The notes below the pieces were generated by a model, which did not search any database, was not told the origin of the DNA, and saw only the letters and a list, made by a program, of their open reading frames with translations. A stretch of DNA of 50,670 nucleotides from a virus: the IMG/VR virus record IMGVR_UViG_3300031951_017642, positions 1-50,670 of that record. The stretch is one strand, 5' to 3'. A program made the translations under genes and the position numbers. Below are positions 17,084 through 24,203 of the stretch, piece by piece. Every line of letters starts with the position of its first letter. Position 1 is the stretch's first letter.

Positions 17084-18123
17084 ACTAAGAATTGTGTGAA
17101 CGCTAATGAAGATTCGGCGGCACTTACTTGTTTGACAACATCAATTCTCAATGTGTCGTTAGTATTGATTTGAATTCTATCAACATTATCACCATAATAT
17201 TGGTCATTTATGTATACAGAATAACTTTCTAAATTATCTGAGATATCAAAATTCAAATCACACGTGTATTCAAAAAAGTATTCTTGAGACAAATTATCTA
17301 CAGGATATATCAAACGTATTGTTTCTGGTTGTACTGGTGTTTGTTTTTTCTGATGTCTCTTAACAGGTCTTTGATCAACCTCATACATTTGAAATGTTCT
17401 TGATAATGCAGGAAAAACTTCAAATTCATCCTCATCAATTAAGAACCCCATCATTGTAAATTCGTATTTTTGAATGTAGTATTTTCTTTTTTCTAAATCT
17501 AAAACTGATTCATCGGTCATACTATCATTTATAATTGGAATGTAATGTCCTTTAATAACTTGATATGCTTGTCTTGATGCGAAAGTCTCTAAAACTTTTT
17601 TATTAAATGAGTTTAATTCTCTCATTCTATTACACACAATCGCCACTGTATATTTAAAATCTGCAGGTACAGGTTGTGGTATTTTATAAATGTCAGCACC
17701 AACTCTATTTCCATCCCAAGTAGGAACCTCCATATAATAATACATTCTCCTGTTTGGTATATTGTACATTACCGCAGGATTATTTCCGTATTTTACTTCA
17801 GGATTTCTAATTACCGTAATGAATGGAGGTTCAATGTTCTTATCAATATTTTGAAAGTCCCATGTTTCAACAAACTGTGACCAGTTTTGTGTTGTTATTA
17901 GAATATCGGCAACAGGAACTGTTTTTCCTTCTGATGAAATTTTTAAAGTATTTTTAACAAATTCTAAAAAACCACCATCTAAATCGGCATGTAATAATGA
18001 CTTAGGAAGGTATGTACCATCCTTAGTGATCATGTCTTTTATCTCTTCTCTTCTTGGTAAAAGAGTTTTAGGATACGTTAAAGGTATTGCCGGTTTTATT
18101 GGGTGTTTTTTTGGTAAAGCCAT
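17080..18123 (-). CDS. Neck/tail terminator protein, possibly gp15-like
   Basis: A 347-residue protein encoded directly upstream of the sheath in transcription order. The middle (FKYTVAIVCNRMRELNSFNK, ETFASRQAYQVIKGHYIPII, then YYIQKYEFTMMGFLIDEDEF) has the general form of the T4 gp15/tail-terminator family: a strand, a long helix ending in a Y-x-I-KG-HYxPI segment, then strands ending in a membrane-like but soluble MMGFLI. T4 gp15 caps the tail and joins it to the neck. The C-terminal 90 residues look like a small beta domain. It shares one base with the next gene's start. Assignment rests on position and weak resemblance. Confidence 0.45.
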   Translation of the reverse strand: MALPKKHPIKPAIPLTYPKTLLPRREEIKDMITKDGTYLPKSLLHADLDGGFLEFVKNTLKISSEGKTVPVADILITTQNWSQFVETWDFQNIDKNIEPPFITVIRNPEVKYGNNPAVMYNIPNRRMYYYMEVPTWDGNRVGADIYKIPQPVPADFKYTVAIVCNRMRELNSFNKKVLETFASRQAYQVIKGHYIPIINDSMTDESVLDLEKRKYYIQKYEFTMMGFLIDEDEFEVFPALSRTFQMYEVDQRPVKRHQKKQTPVQPETIRLIYPVDNLSQEYFFEYTCDLNFDISDNLESYSVYINDQYYGDNVDRIQINTNDTLRIDVVKQVSAAESSLAFTQFLV

Positions 18124-18635
18124 TATAGTCCTCTGAATTCATTTGGTCCAACAGGAGCCGCAATTATTGTTCTATAAAAGGGCTTGAACCCCTTATAGGT
18201 ATGTTTTATATCTGAAGTCACACGACCATCGTTAACAACAGTATAGTATCTTACAAAATTTTCACTATCGTAGTATCCCACATAATCACCAAAATCTATT
18301 TCAATATCTAAATCTTCAAGAGTTTTCATGTAAACGGACATTGTTATATTACCTGGTTCAAATTGATCCATACGAGTAGAACCAATCATTTTGTTTTCAG
18401 GGGCTGCAATACCAACATAAGCATTAAACTCCACAGGTGGTAAAAATTTAATTCCGTCAGTTACCGCTTCACCATATACGTCATCAGTTTTTATTTTGTT
18501 TTTGTCTACTCTATATAGTACACAAGTGAAGTTCATGTCACCAATTAACCATTCTTGACCCATACCAATTTCTAGTTCGAAATCACGATCTCCAAAGAAT
18601 TTACCGAATCTTGTAATAGGAACATTACTTCTCAT
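18123..18635 (-). CDS. Putative head-closure/neck protein
   Basis: A 170-residue, beta-rich acidic protein starting MRSNVPITRFGKFFGDRDFE and ending FKPFYRTIIAAPVGPNEFRG. The stretch DYVGYYDSENFVRYYTVVND is the kind of strand pair seen in small neck or head-completion proteins (T4 gp14-like or stopper proteins). It is the first gene of the minus-strand tail operon and its stop overlaps the next gene by one base, so they are probably translationally coupled. No enzymatic motif is present. The function is inferred from position. Confidence 0.4.
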   Translation of the reverse strand: MRSNVPITRFGKFFGDRDFELEIGMGQEWLIGDMNFTCVLYRVDKNKIKTDDVYGEAVTDGIKFLPPVEFNAYVGIAAPENKMIGSTRMDQFEPGNITMSVYMKTLEDLDIEIDFGDYVGYYDSENFVRYYTVVNDGRVTSDIKHTYKGFKPFYRTIIAAPVGPNEFRGL

Positions 18636-18650
18636 AATACGATTTTATTG

Positions 18651-18657
18651 ATAAATA
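18651..18657 (-). promoter_or_regulatory. TATTTAT motif before neck gene pair
   Basis: Coding strand AGATATTTATCAA, 15 bases before the ATG at 18635, in a 56-base divergent intergenic region. Confidence 0.5.
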
Positions 18658-18691
18658 TCTTTTTTATTAGTATTTTTTTAAAAAAGATTAA

Positions 18692-20458
18692 TTGGAAACA
18701 AAAACACTGATAGAACATAAAGCATTAGAGTTGCTCGAAAGTTATAGTGGTGCGAATAATTATATACTATATCTAAAACATAAAAAAGAAGTTTCTAGTA
18801 AATTTTATCCCACTAGAAGTCAATCCGAATATATTACAACATATTACGACTCAACGCCTAAGATTGCTCGTAAATGGGTCGAGTTAGACAACTACTTTGC
18901 CAAAAAGTTTGCTGAAGAAAAATATCTTATTGAGGTACCAAAGGAAATTTTTATTGAAAAGCTTTTGGTTGAGAAGGAAAAGTCTTATCACGTTTGGGGT
19001 AAGTTTTTTGAGAAGGATAAACTATCCGAATTTTGGATTCCAAAATCGGCTTTAATTAAAACACATAATGTACAGTCTGTTAGTATTGATTATTCGAAAT
19101 ATTCCCATCGTCCTCCGCTTGATCATCAAAAAATTGCAATCGAAAAATTAGCAGGATCAAAAAGATTTATTCTTGCTGATGATATGGGTCTTGGTAAAAC
19201 AACCTCAACTATTATTGCAGCATTAGAGACAGGTGCAAAAAAAATATTAATTGTTTGTCCCGCATCTTTAAAAATAAATTGGCAAAGAGAAATTGCAAAT
19301 TATTCAGATAGACCTGTTTTTATTGCGGAAGGTAAAAAATTTTCAACTGAAGATGATTTTGTCATTGTTAATTATGACATTCTTAAAAATTTTCACGACT
19401 CAGATCCGAAAAAAAAGGATGAGTCTCTATTATTAAAAAGTGGATTTGATTTGGTAATCTTAGATGAAGCTCACATGATATCAAATGTTCAGGCACAAAG
19501 AACAAAGATTATTAATAGTTTTGCAAAAAAAATAGATAGAGTTTGGTTGTTAACAGGAACACCAATGACTTCTCGACCAATGAATTATTATAATTTGTTA
19601 AATCTAATTGAAAGTTCTGTTGCTCAGAATTGGAAGGCTTATGCGATTAGGTATTGTCAAGGGTTTCAATTTACAGCAGGTAAAAGAAAAGTGTGGAATG
19701 TTTCAGGTGCATCTAATCTTGAAGAATTAAGAGATAGGACATCAAAACAAATTCTTCGTAGATTAAAAGAAGATGTTTTAGACTTACCAGATAAAATTAT
19801 CACTCCTGTTTACCTAAGATTAAAATCAAAAGAGTATGAGGATTTAATGGGTGAATATTTTGATTGGTATGATAAAAACCCCGATGAGTCTTCATCTTTA
19901 ACGGTTCAGTTTTCTAAACTAATGAAAGTTAGAAAAGTAATTGCGAATGAAAAAACAAAACAAACAATTGAGTTTGCTGAAAATATCATTGATCAAGGTA
20001 AGAAAGTTATAATATTCACAAACTTTACAGACACACTCCAAACCATATACCAACATTTTGAAAAACAAGCGGTTTATCTCGATGGTAGTTGTTCTAATGC
20101 AATTCGTCAACAAGCTGTCGACCAATTTCAAAATGACGATAAAGTCAAAGTTTTTGTTGGTAACCTAAAAGCGGCAGGAGTTGGTTTAACTTTAACATCT
20201 GCAGAAGCTGTGATTATGAACGATTTATCTTTTGTTCCTGCAGAACACGCCCAAGCTGAAGATAGAGCTTATCGATATGGTCAGAAATCAAACGTATTGG
20301 TTTATTATCCACTGTTTGAAAATACGATTGAAGGTGCAATTTATGACATCCTTAATCGTAAAAAAGAAATCATTAGAACCGTAATGGGTGATGGTATTGT
20401 AGAAAACACAGGTGACATTGTTGAAGAAATATTAAACCTAATTAACAATAGACGATAA
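18692..20458 (+). CDS. SNF2-family DNA helicase/translocase
   Basis: This 588-residue ATPase has the full SNF2 motif set: Walker A LADDMGLGKT (161-170), Ia VCPASLKINWQRE, II DEAH (258-261), III WLLTGTPM, then C-terminal VIIFTNF, GVGLTLTSAEAV and AEDRAYRYGQ (motif VI). The closest style is the compact SMARCAL1/HepA type, which remodels forks or anneals strands. In a phage it would help replication, recombination or repair, a role filled by UvsW and Dda in T4. The start is TTG, directly after an in-frame TAA, and no ATG follows nearby. It heads a plus-strand block with the SOD fusion and neck genes. A degenerate TATTTTTTTA precedes it. Confidence 0.88.
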   Translation: METKTLIEHKALELLESYSGANNYILYLKHKKEVSSKFYPTRSQSEYITTYYDSTPKIARKWVELDNYFAKKFAEEKYLIEVPKEIFIEKLLVEKEKSYHVWGKFFEKDKLSEFWIPKSALIKTHNVQSVSIDYSKYSHRPPLDHQKIAIEKLAGSKRFILADDMGLGKTTSTIIAALETGAKKILIVCPASLKINWQREIANYSDRPVFIAEGKKFSTEDDFVIVNYDILKNFHDSDPKKKDESLLLKSGFDLVILDEAHMISNVQAQRTKIINSFAKKIDRVWLLTGTPMTSRPMNYYNLLNLIESSVAQNWKAYAIRYCQGFQFTAGKRKVWNVSGASNLEELRDRTSKQILRRLKEDVLDLPDKIITPVYLRLKSKEYEDLMGEYFDWYDKNPDESSSLTVQFSKLMKVRKVIANEKTKQTIEFAENIIDQGKKVIIFTNFTDTLQTIYQHFEKQAVYLDGSCSNAIRQQAVDQFQNDDKVKVFVGNLKAAGVGLTLTSAEAVIMNDLSFVPAEHAQAEDRAYRYGQKSNVLVYYPLFENTIEGAIYDILNRKKEIIRTVMGDGIVENTGDIVEEILNLINNRR

Positions 20459-20475
20459 TCTTTTGATCAGTATAA

Positions 20476-20482
20476 TATTTAT
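20476..20482 (+). promoter_or_regulatory. TATTTAT motif before SOD-fusion gene
   Basis: Plus strand TAATATTTATCAAAG, 5 bases before the ATG at 20488. This is another near-leaderless arrangement. Confidence 0.4.
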
Positions 20483-20487
20483 CAAAG

Positions 20488-22683
20488 ATGAAAGTTTCTA
20501 TCAAATACGAAAATCCCGATATTAAAAATCGAAAAGACTTTGTTAAAAAGTTTATTTCTTTACTACAAGAAGAATACCCACTTAAAAATGATTTAAAAAT
20601 TATGTTTTTAAATGGTAGAAAAGGTGAGATGTCTACAGGTAGTAGAAGAGGTGATCACCTAATTAAAGTTCTTGCTAAAGGAAGATTAAATCGTGACATC
20701 ATGAGAACATTAGCCCATGAATGGGTTCATGAATATCAAATGACAATTCTTGGTAGAGAACACGGACCTAACATTGGTGGTATTAATGAAGACGAAGCAA
20801 ATGCATTTGCGGGACAGATTGTTAAAAAATTTGAAAAAAAATATCCTGAACTTGAAGAACTGATGTATGAACATAAAGGAATCGAAGGAAAAGTTAGTCT
20901 TCTATCTGAACAAATTTTATTAAACGAAAAACAATTAATCAAAAAAAATTTGATTTCTGAAATGAAATCAATTGGTATTGAAAAGTTACCTTACTCATAT
21001 TCTTCTTTGAATAGATTTATAGATTCAAAAACTATGAATATTCATTACAATAAACACTACAAAGGATATGTTGATAAATTGAATAAAGCAATCAAAGACA
21101 TTGATGGTGATTTGGAGTTAGAGGATATTGTAAGAACTATAAGTAAATTTGACAATAAGGTTAGAAATAATGCTGGTGGAGCATTTAATCATGCATTATT
21201 TTGGAAGATGTTGTCCCCAAAAAAACAACTCCCAAGAGGAGAAATTTTGAAAAAAATTAAAAAAGATTTTGGTAACATAAAAAAAATGAAGGATGAGTTT
21301 AACAAAGCCGCTCAGGATCGTTTTGGTTCAGGATGGGCTTGGTTGTATCTTAACAGTGAAGGTAATTTGAAGATTATGTCTACACCAAATCAAGATAATC
21401 CATTGATGAACATAGTTAAAAAAGGTGGGTATCCTCTGTTAGGTTTGGACGTTTGGGAACACGCTTACTATTTGAAATATCAAAACAAACGTGATGAATA
21501 TATTAAAAAGTTTTGGGATGTTGTTAATTGGGAATTTGTTAATGATTTATTTGTGAGTAGAACATCAAAAAAAAAACTTAATGAATCTGAAGAAATAAAT
21601 GAAATTGCTCTTAGAAGAAGTTCTAAAATAGATTATTTATGTGTACAATCAAAATCTGAAAAATCACCATATTGTCAATTAAAAAATTTTAGAGATGGTT
21701 TAGAAGATCAATATTTGATTCATGAATTAGAAAGATCAATTTTTATACTAGACCAATTTTTTGGCAAAAAAAATGTCGGTACATTTCCTGTGATAATTCA
21801 ATTGGCTCTCCAAGACACAAATAGAACTGTAAACTTTTTAGAATTAGTATCGGACTTCATTGTTGATAAAGAATTTGAGGATGACCAAGTTAAAAAAATA
21901 CTAAATAAACAAAGGTACGTAACAACAATACCAAATGATATTGAAGGATTGTTAGCATATGCAAGACAAAAAGAACACAGTAAATATGAAGATAGATTTG
22001 TTGGTGATTATTTTGAAAAAAACCAAACAAAACTACAATTGAATTATAAGTGTTCTGATGATGCAAAAGAAACATTAATTGACCTTTTGAAAAAAATCCA
22101 TTCAGGTACTGAAAGTTTAAACTATACTTTTTTTCAAATAACTTCTTGTTTATCTAAGTCATTCAAAAGTGGTAGTTATTATATCAAAGCGGATTTAATA
22201 ACTAAACAAGAACTAAAAGATGAGGATGGTAATACAATATTTCCTACTAATTCACTTTTTGAGGTTAAAAAAATGGACCCATTCATTGATAGTTATTTGT
22301 CTGAGTTCTTTTCTATATTTAAACAATCTTCATTATCAAGTGAAAAACCAATATACATAAAATTATATAATGAATTGATAGATAAATTATACACTTGGTT
22401 AAATAGTAAACCTTCAGCTGAGGAGTACTTAAATAAGGTTAAAAGCAAAATGTCAGGTATAATTTATGAAGGTGACTTAATTGTTCCTATTGAATATATA
22501 GATTTATATTGGTCCAACAAAGGTCAACGAGGTTGTGATGAAAAAAGATTATCAATAAGATTTAGAATAAAACCTGAATACGACAAAATTAATGGATTCT
22601 TTTTCAAAGACAAAAACACCTTAGAGTCTACCACTTTGACTGTCAAATCTAAAGATAGAGAAAAGATCATTTGCCCCATCTAA
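20488..22683 (+). CDS. HExxH metallopeptidase-like domain fused to Mn-type superoxide dismutase
   Basis: A 731-residue, three-part protein. Residues 1-125 hold LAHEWVHEYQ (His77, Glu78, His81) and a downstream INEDEANAFAG that could supply the third ligand, as in zinc peptidases. Residues 165-355 are a complete Fe/Mn superoxide dismutase. All four metal ligands are present: His186 in TMNIHYNKHY, His235 in NNAGGAFNHALFW, and Asp321 and His325 in GLDVWEHAYYLKYQ. GSGWAWL is also present. Gly at the NNAGG position and Gln302 in TPNQDNPL favour manganese. The last 360 residues are Lys-rich and unrecognised. SOD turns superoxide into peroxide and oxygen. Placement beside a neck gene raises the possibility of a virion-carried enzyme, but this is not shown. 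The three-way fusion is unlike any SOD I know. Confidence 0.85.
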   Translation: MKVSIKYENPDIKNRKDFVKKFISLLQEEYPLKNDLKIMFLNGRKGEMSTGSRRGDHLIKVLAKGRLNRDIMRTLAHEWVHEYQMTILGREHGPNIGGINEDEANAFAGQIVKKFEKKYPELEELMYEHKGIEGKVSLLSEQILLNEKQLIKKNLISEMKSIGIEKLPYSYSSLNRFIDSKTMNIHYNKHYKGYVDKLNKAIKDIDGDLELEDIVRTISKFDNKVRNNAGGAFNHALFWKMLSPKKQLPRGEILKKIKKDFGNIKKMKDEFNKAAQDRFGSGWAWLYLNSEGNLKIMSTPNQDNPLMNIVKKGGYPLLGLDVWEHAYYLKYQNKRDEYIKKFWDVVNWEFVNDLFVSRTSKKKLNESEEINEIALRRSSKIDYLCVQSKSEKSPYCQLKNFRDGLEDQYLIHELERSIFILDQFFGKKNVGTFPVIIQLALQDTNRTVNFLELVSDFIVDKEFEDDQVKKILNKQRYVTTIPNDIEGLLAYARQKEHSKYEDRFVGDYFEKNQTKLQLNYKCSDDAKETLIDLLKKIHSGTESLNYTFFQITSCLSKSFKSGSYYIKADLITKQELKDEDGNTIFPTNSLFEVKKMDPFIDSYLSEFFSIFKQSSLSSEKPIYIKLYNELIDKLYTWLNSKPSAEEYLNKVKSKMSGIIYEGDLIVPIEYIDLYWSNKGQRGCDEKRLSIRFRIKPEYDKINGFFFKDKNTLESTTLTVKSKDREKIICPI

Positions 22684-22703
22684 CACAAATTAATTATTAA
22701 AGA

Positions 22704-22710
22704 TATTTAT
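22704..22710 (+). promoter_or_regulatory. TATTTAT motif before gp13-like neck gene
   Basis: Plus strand AAGATATTTATAGAG, 13 bases before the ATG at 22724. Confidence 0.5.
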
Positions 22711-22723
22711 AGAGAAAAACTCT

Positions 22724-23851
22724 ATGGCAATAATCGACGAACCAGAAAGAAGTCAATTCTATCAAAAAGTTAGACACTTATTAGGTGCACCTTTAAGATC
22801 TGTGGAATTGGAAGACGAAATGATGGACACATTATTAGAATATTCAATTGACGATTATTCTCAATATGTCCAAGATTGGTTAATTGAATCTCAATGGACC
22901 ACATTAAATAATTTGAATTTAGATACCCAATCTTTATCAAGAGCTTTCATAACTAAAAGTTTAGACTTTGAAACTCGTTATACCTATGCGTATTCAAAAA
23001 TAGTTGGATTACAAGCAGGTGGTGATTGGGAAATCAAAAAAGATTATATTCAGTTAGTACCCAACCAACAGATTTATGAAATACCTGCAGGTCGTGAGAT
23101 AAATGAAGTATTATGGTTTACCCCATCAACATTAAACAACTTAATGTTTGGTTTGGGTGGTTTTGCGGGTGTTGGTAATGGAACTGGACTTGGTGGTGGT
23201 GGAGGGCTTGCACAAATTGGTAATATGGCAGGAAGTTATTATTTAACACCAGCATTTGATACATTATTAAGAATGCAAGAAGTTAATATCCAAAGAAGAA
23301 TATTTGCGGGTGATTTGACTTATTATATCACTGCACTTCCTGGTGGTAAAAAAGCACTACACCTTTTAAACACACCAGGTGGTAAATTTGACTTTGGTAA
23401 TGCGGAGTTGGCAAAAGGTCAAGTTTGGTATTGGTATTATGATACTTCACAAGGTGATAGAGACAAATGTTTGGCGGATAATCCTGATATTGTTCTTTTA
23501 CCTTCAGATGTACCATTCAATAAGATAAGTTGGTACAAACTAAATAATCCTGCACAAGTTTGGGTTCGTAGATGGTTTATAGCATACTGTAAAGAAACTT
23601 TAGCAAGAGTTCGTGGTAAATTTAGTGGTAACTTAAAGACTCCTGATGGTGACTTAACTATGGATTATGCAACATTAGGTACTGAAGGAAAAGATGAAAA
23701 GGCTAAACTAATAGAAGAATTGATCGGAGCTGAAGGAAGATTAACAAGACTTCGTCCTGAAAAAGTTATGGAAAGAGAAGCTTTACTAGCAGAAAACTTA
23801 AACAAAACTCTTAAGTTTAGAGCTATGCCTCGTCAGATATATGTAATTTAA
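22724..23851 (+). CDS. Neck protein, probably gp13-like
   Basis: A 375-residue protein that opens with an acidic helical segment (RSVELEDEMMDTLLEYSIDD), continues through IQLVPNQQIYEIPAG, and ends with AQVWVRRWFIAYCKETLARV, RGKFSGNLKTPDGDLTMDY and EKAKLIEELIGAEGRL. The W-x-R-x-W helix leading to RGKFSG and L-x-EG fits what I recall of T4 gp13-type neck proteins, which complete the head and bind the tail with gp14. T4 gp13 is about 310 residues. The excess is largely a Gly-rich loop at about 140-170 (GLGGFAGVGNGTGLGGGGG). Encoding it on the opposite strand from the other neck genes is unusual. Confidence 0.6.
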   Translation: MAIIDEPERSQFYQKVRHLLGAPLRSVELEDEMMDTLLEYSIDDYSQYVQDWLIESQWTTLNNLNLDTQSLSRAFITKSLDFETRYTYAYSKIVGLQAGGDWEIKKDYIQLVPNQQIYEIPAGREINEVLWFTPSTLNNLMFGLGGFAGVGNGTGLGGGGGLAQIGNMAGSYYLTPAFDTLLRMQEVNIQRRIFAGDLTYYITALPGGKKALHLLNTPGGKFDFGNAELAKGQVWYWYYDTSQGDRDKCLADNPDIVLLPSDVPFNKISWYKLNNPAQVWVRRWFIAYCKETLARVRGKFSGNLKTPDGDLTMDYATLGTEGKDEKAKLIEELIGAEGRLTRLRPEKVMEREALLAENLNKTLKFRAMPRQIYVI

Positions 23852-23855
23852 TTTT

Positions 23856-24203
23856 ATGTCAATTATAAAAAACAAACCAGTTAGAAAAACCGTAATAAAA
23901 GGAAATCAATCATATAGTTTTGAATCGTTTGATATTGTAATAAACAGTAATGAAACTTACATAACTAATGGTGAAACCCTTTTAATCGTAAGGGATGTTG
24001 TACAATCAAAAATAAAACTTGACTCAACAACAACAGAACGAATTAAAATAAAAACACTTACCAACTGTATAATCATTCCCGACATAGGTCGAATAGACGA
24101 AGATTGGGATGAAATATCAGTTGGTAGGGGTGCTTGTGTTGAGTTACAAAATGTCAACGGTGTTTGGTACATCCTTTCCTCCGACGGAATTAAAATGGAC
24201 TAA
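23856..24203 (+). CDS. Small beta-rich protein of unknown function
   Basis: The 115-residue protein starts 4 bases after the gp13-like gene, so the two are probably co-translated. It has regular Val/Ile/Thr strands (YSFESFDIVINSNETYIT, TERIKIKTLTNCIIIPDIGR, CVELQNVNGVWYILSSDG), like small head-decoration or fibre-associated phage proteins. I do not recognise the family. Its last 60 bases overlap the 3' end of the converging DNA polymerase gene, so both C-termini are encoded by the same DNA. Confidence 0.65.
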   Translation: MSIIKNKPVRKTVIKGNQSYSFESFDIVINSNETYITNGETLLIVRDVVQSKIKLDSTTTERIKIKTLTNCIIIPDIGRIDEDWDEISVGRGACVELQNVNGVWYILSSDGIKMD

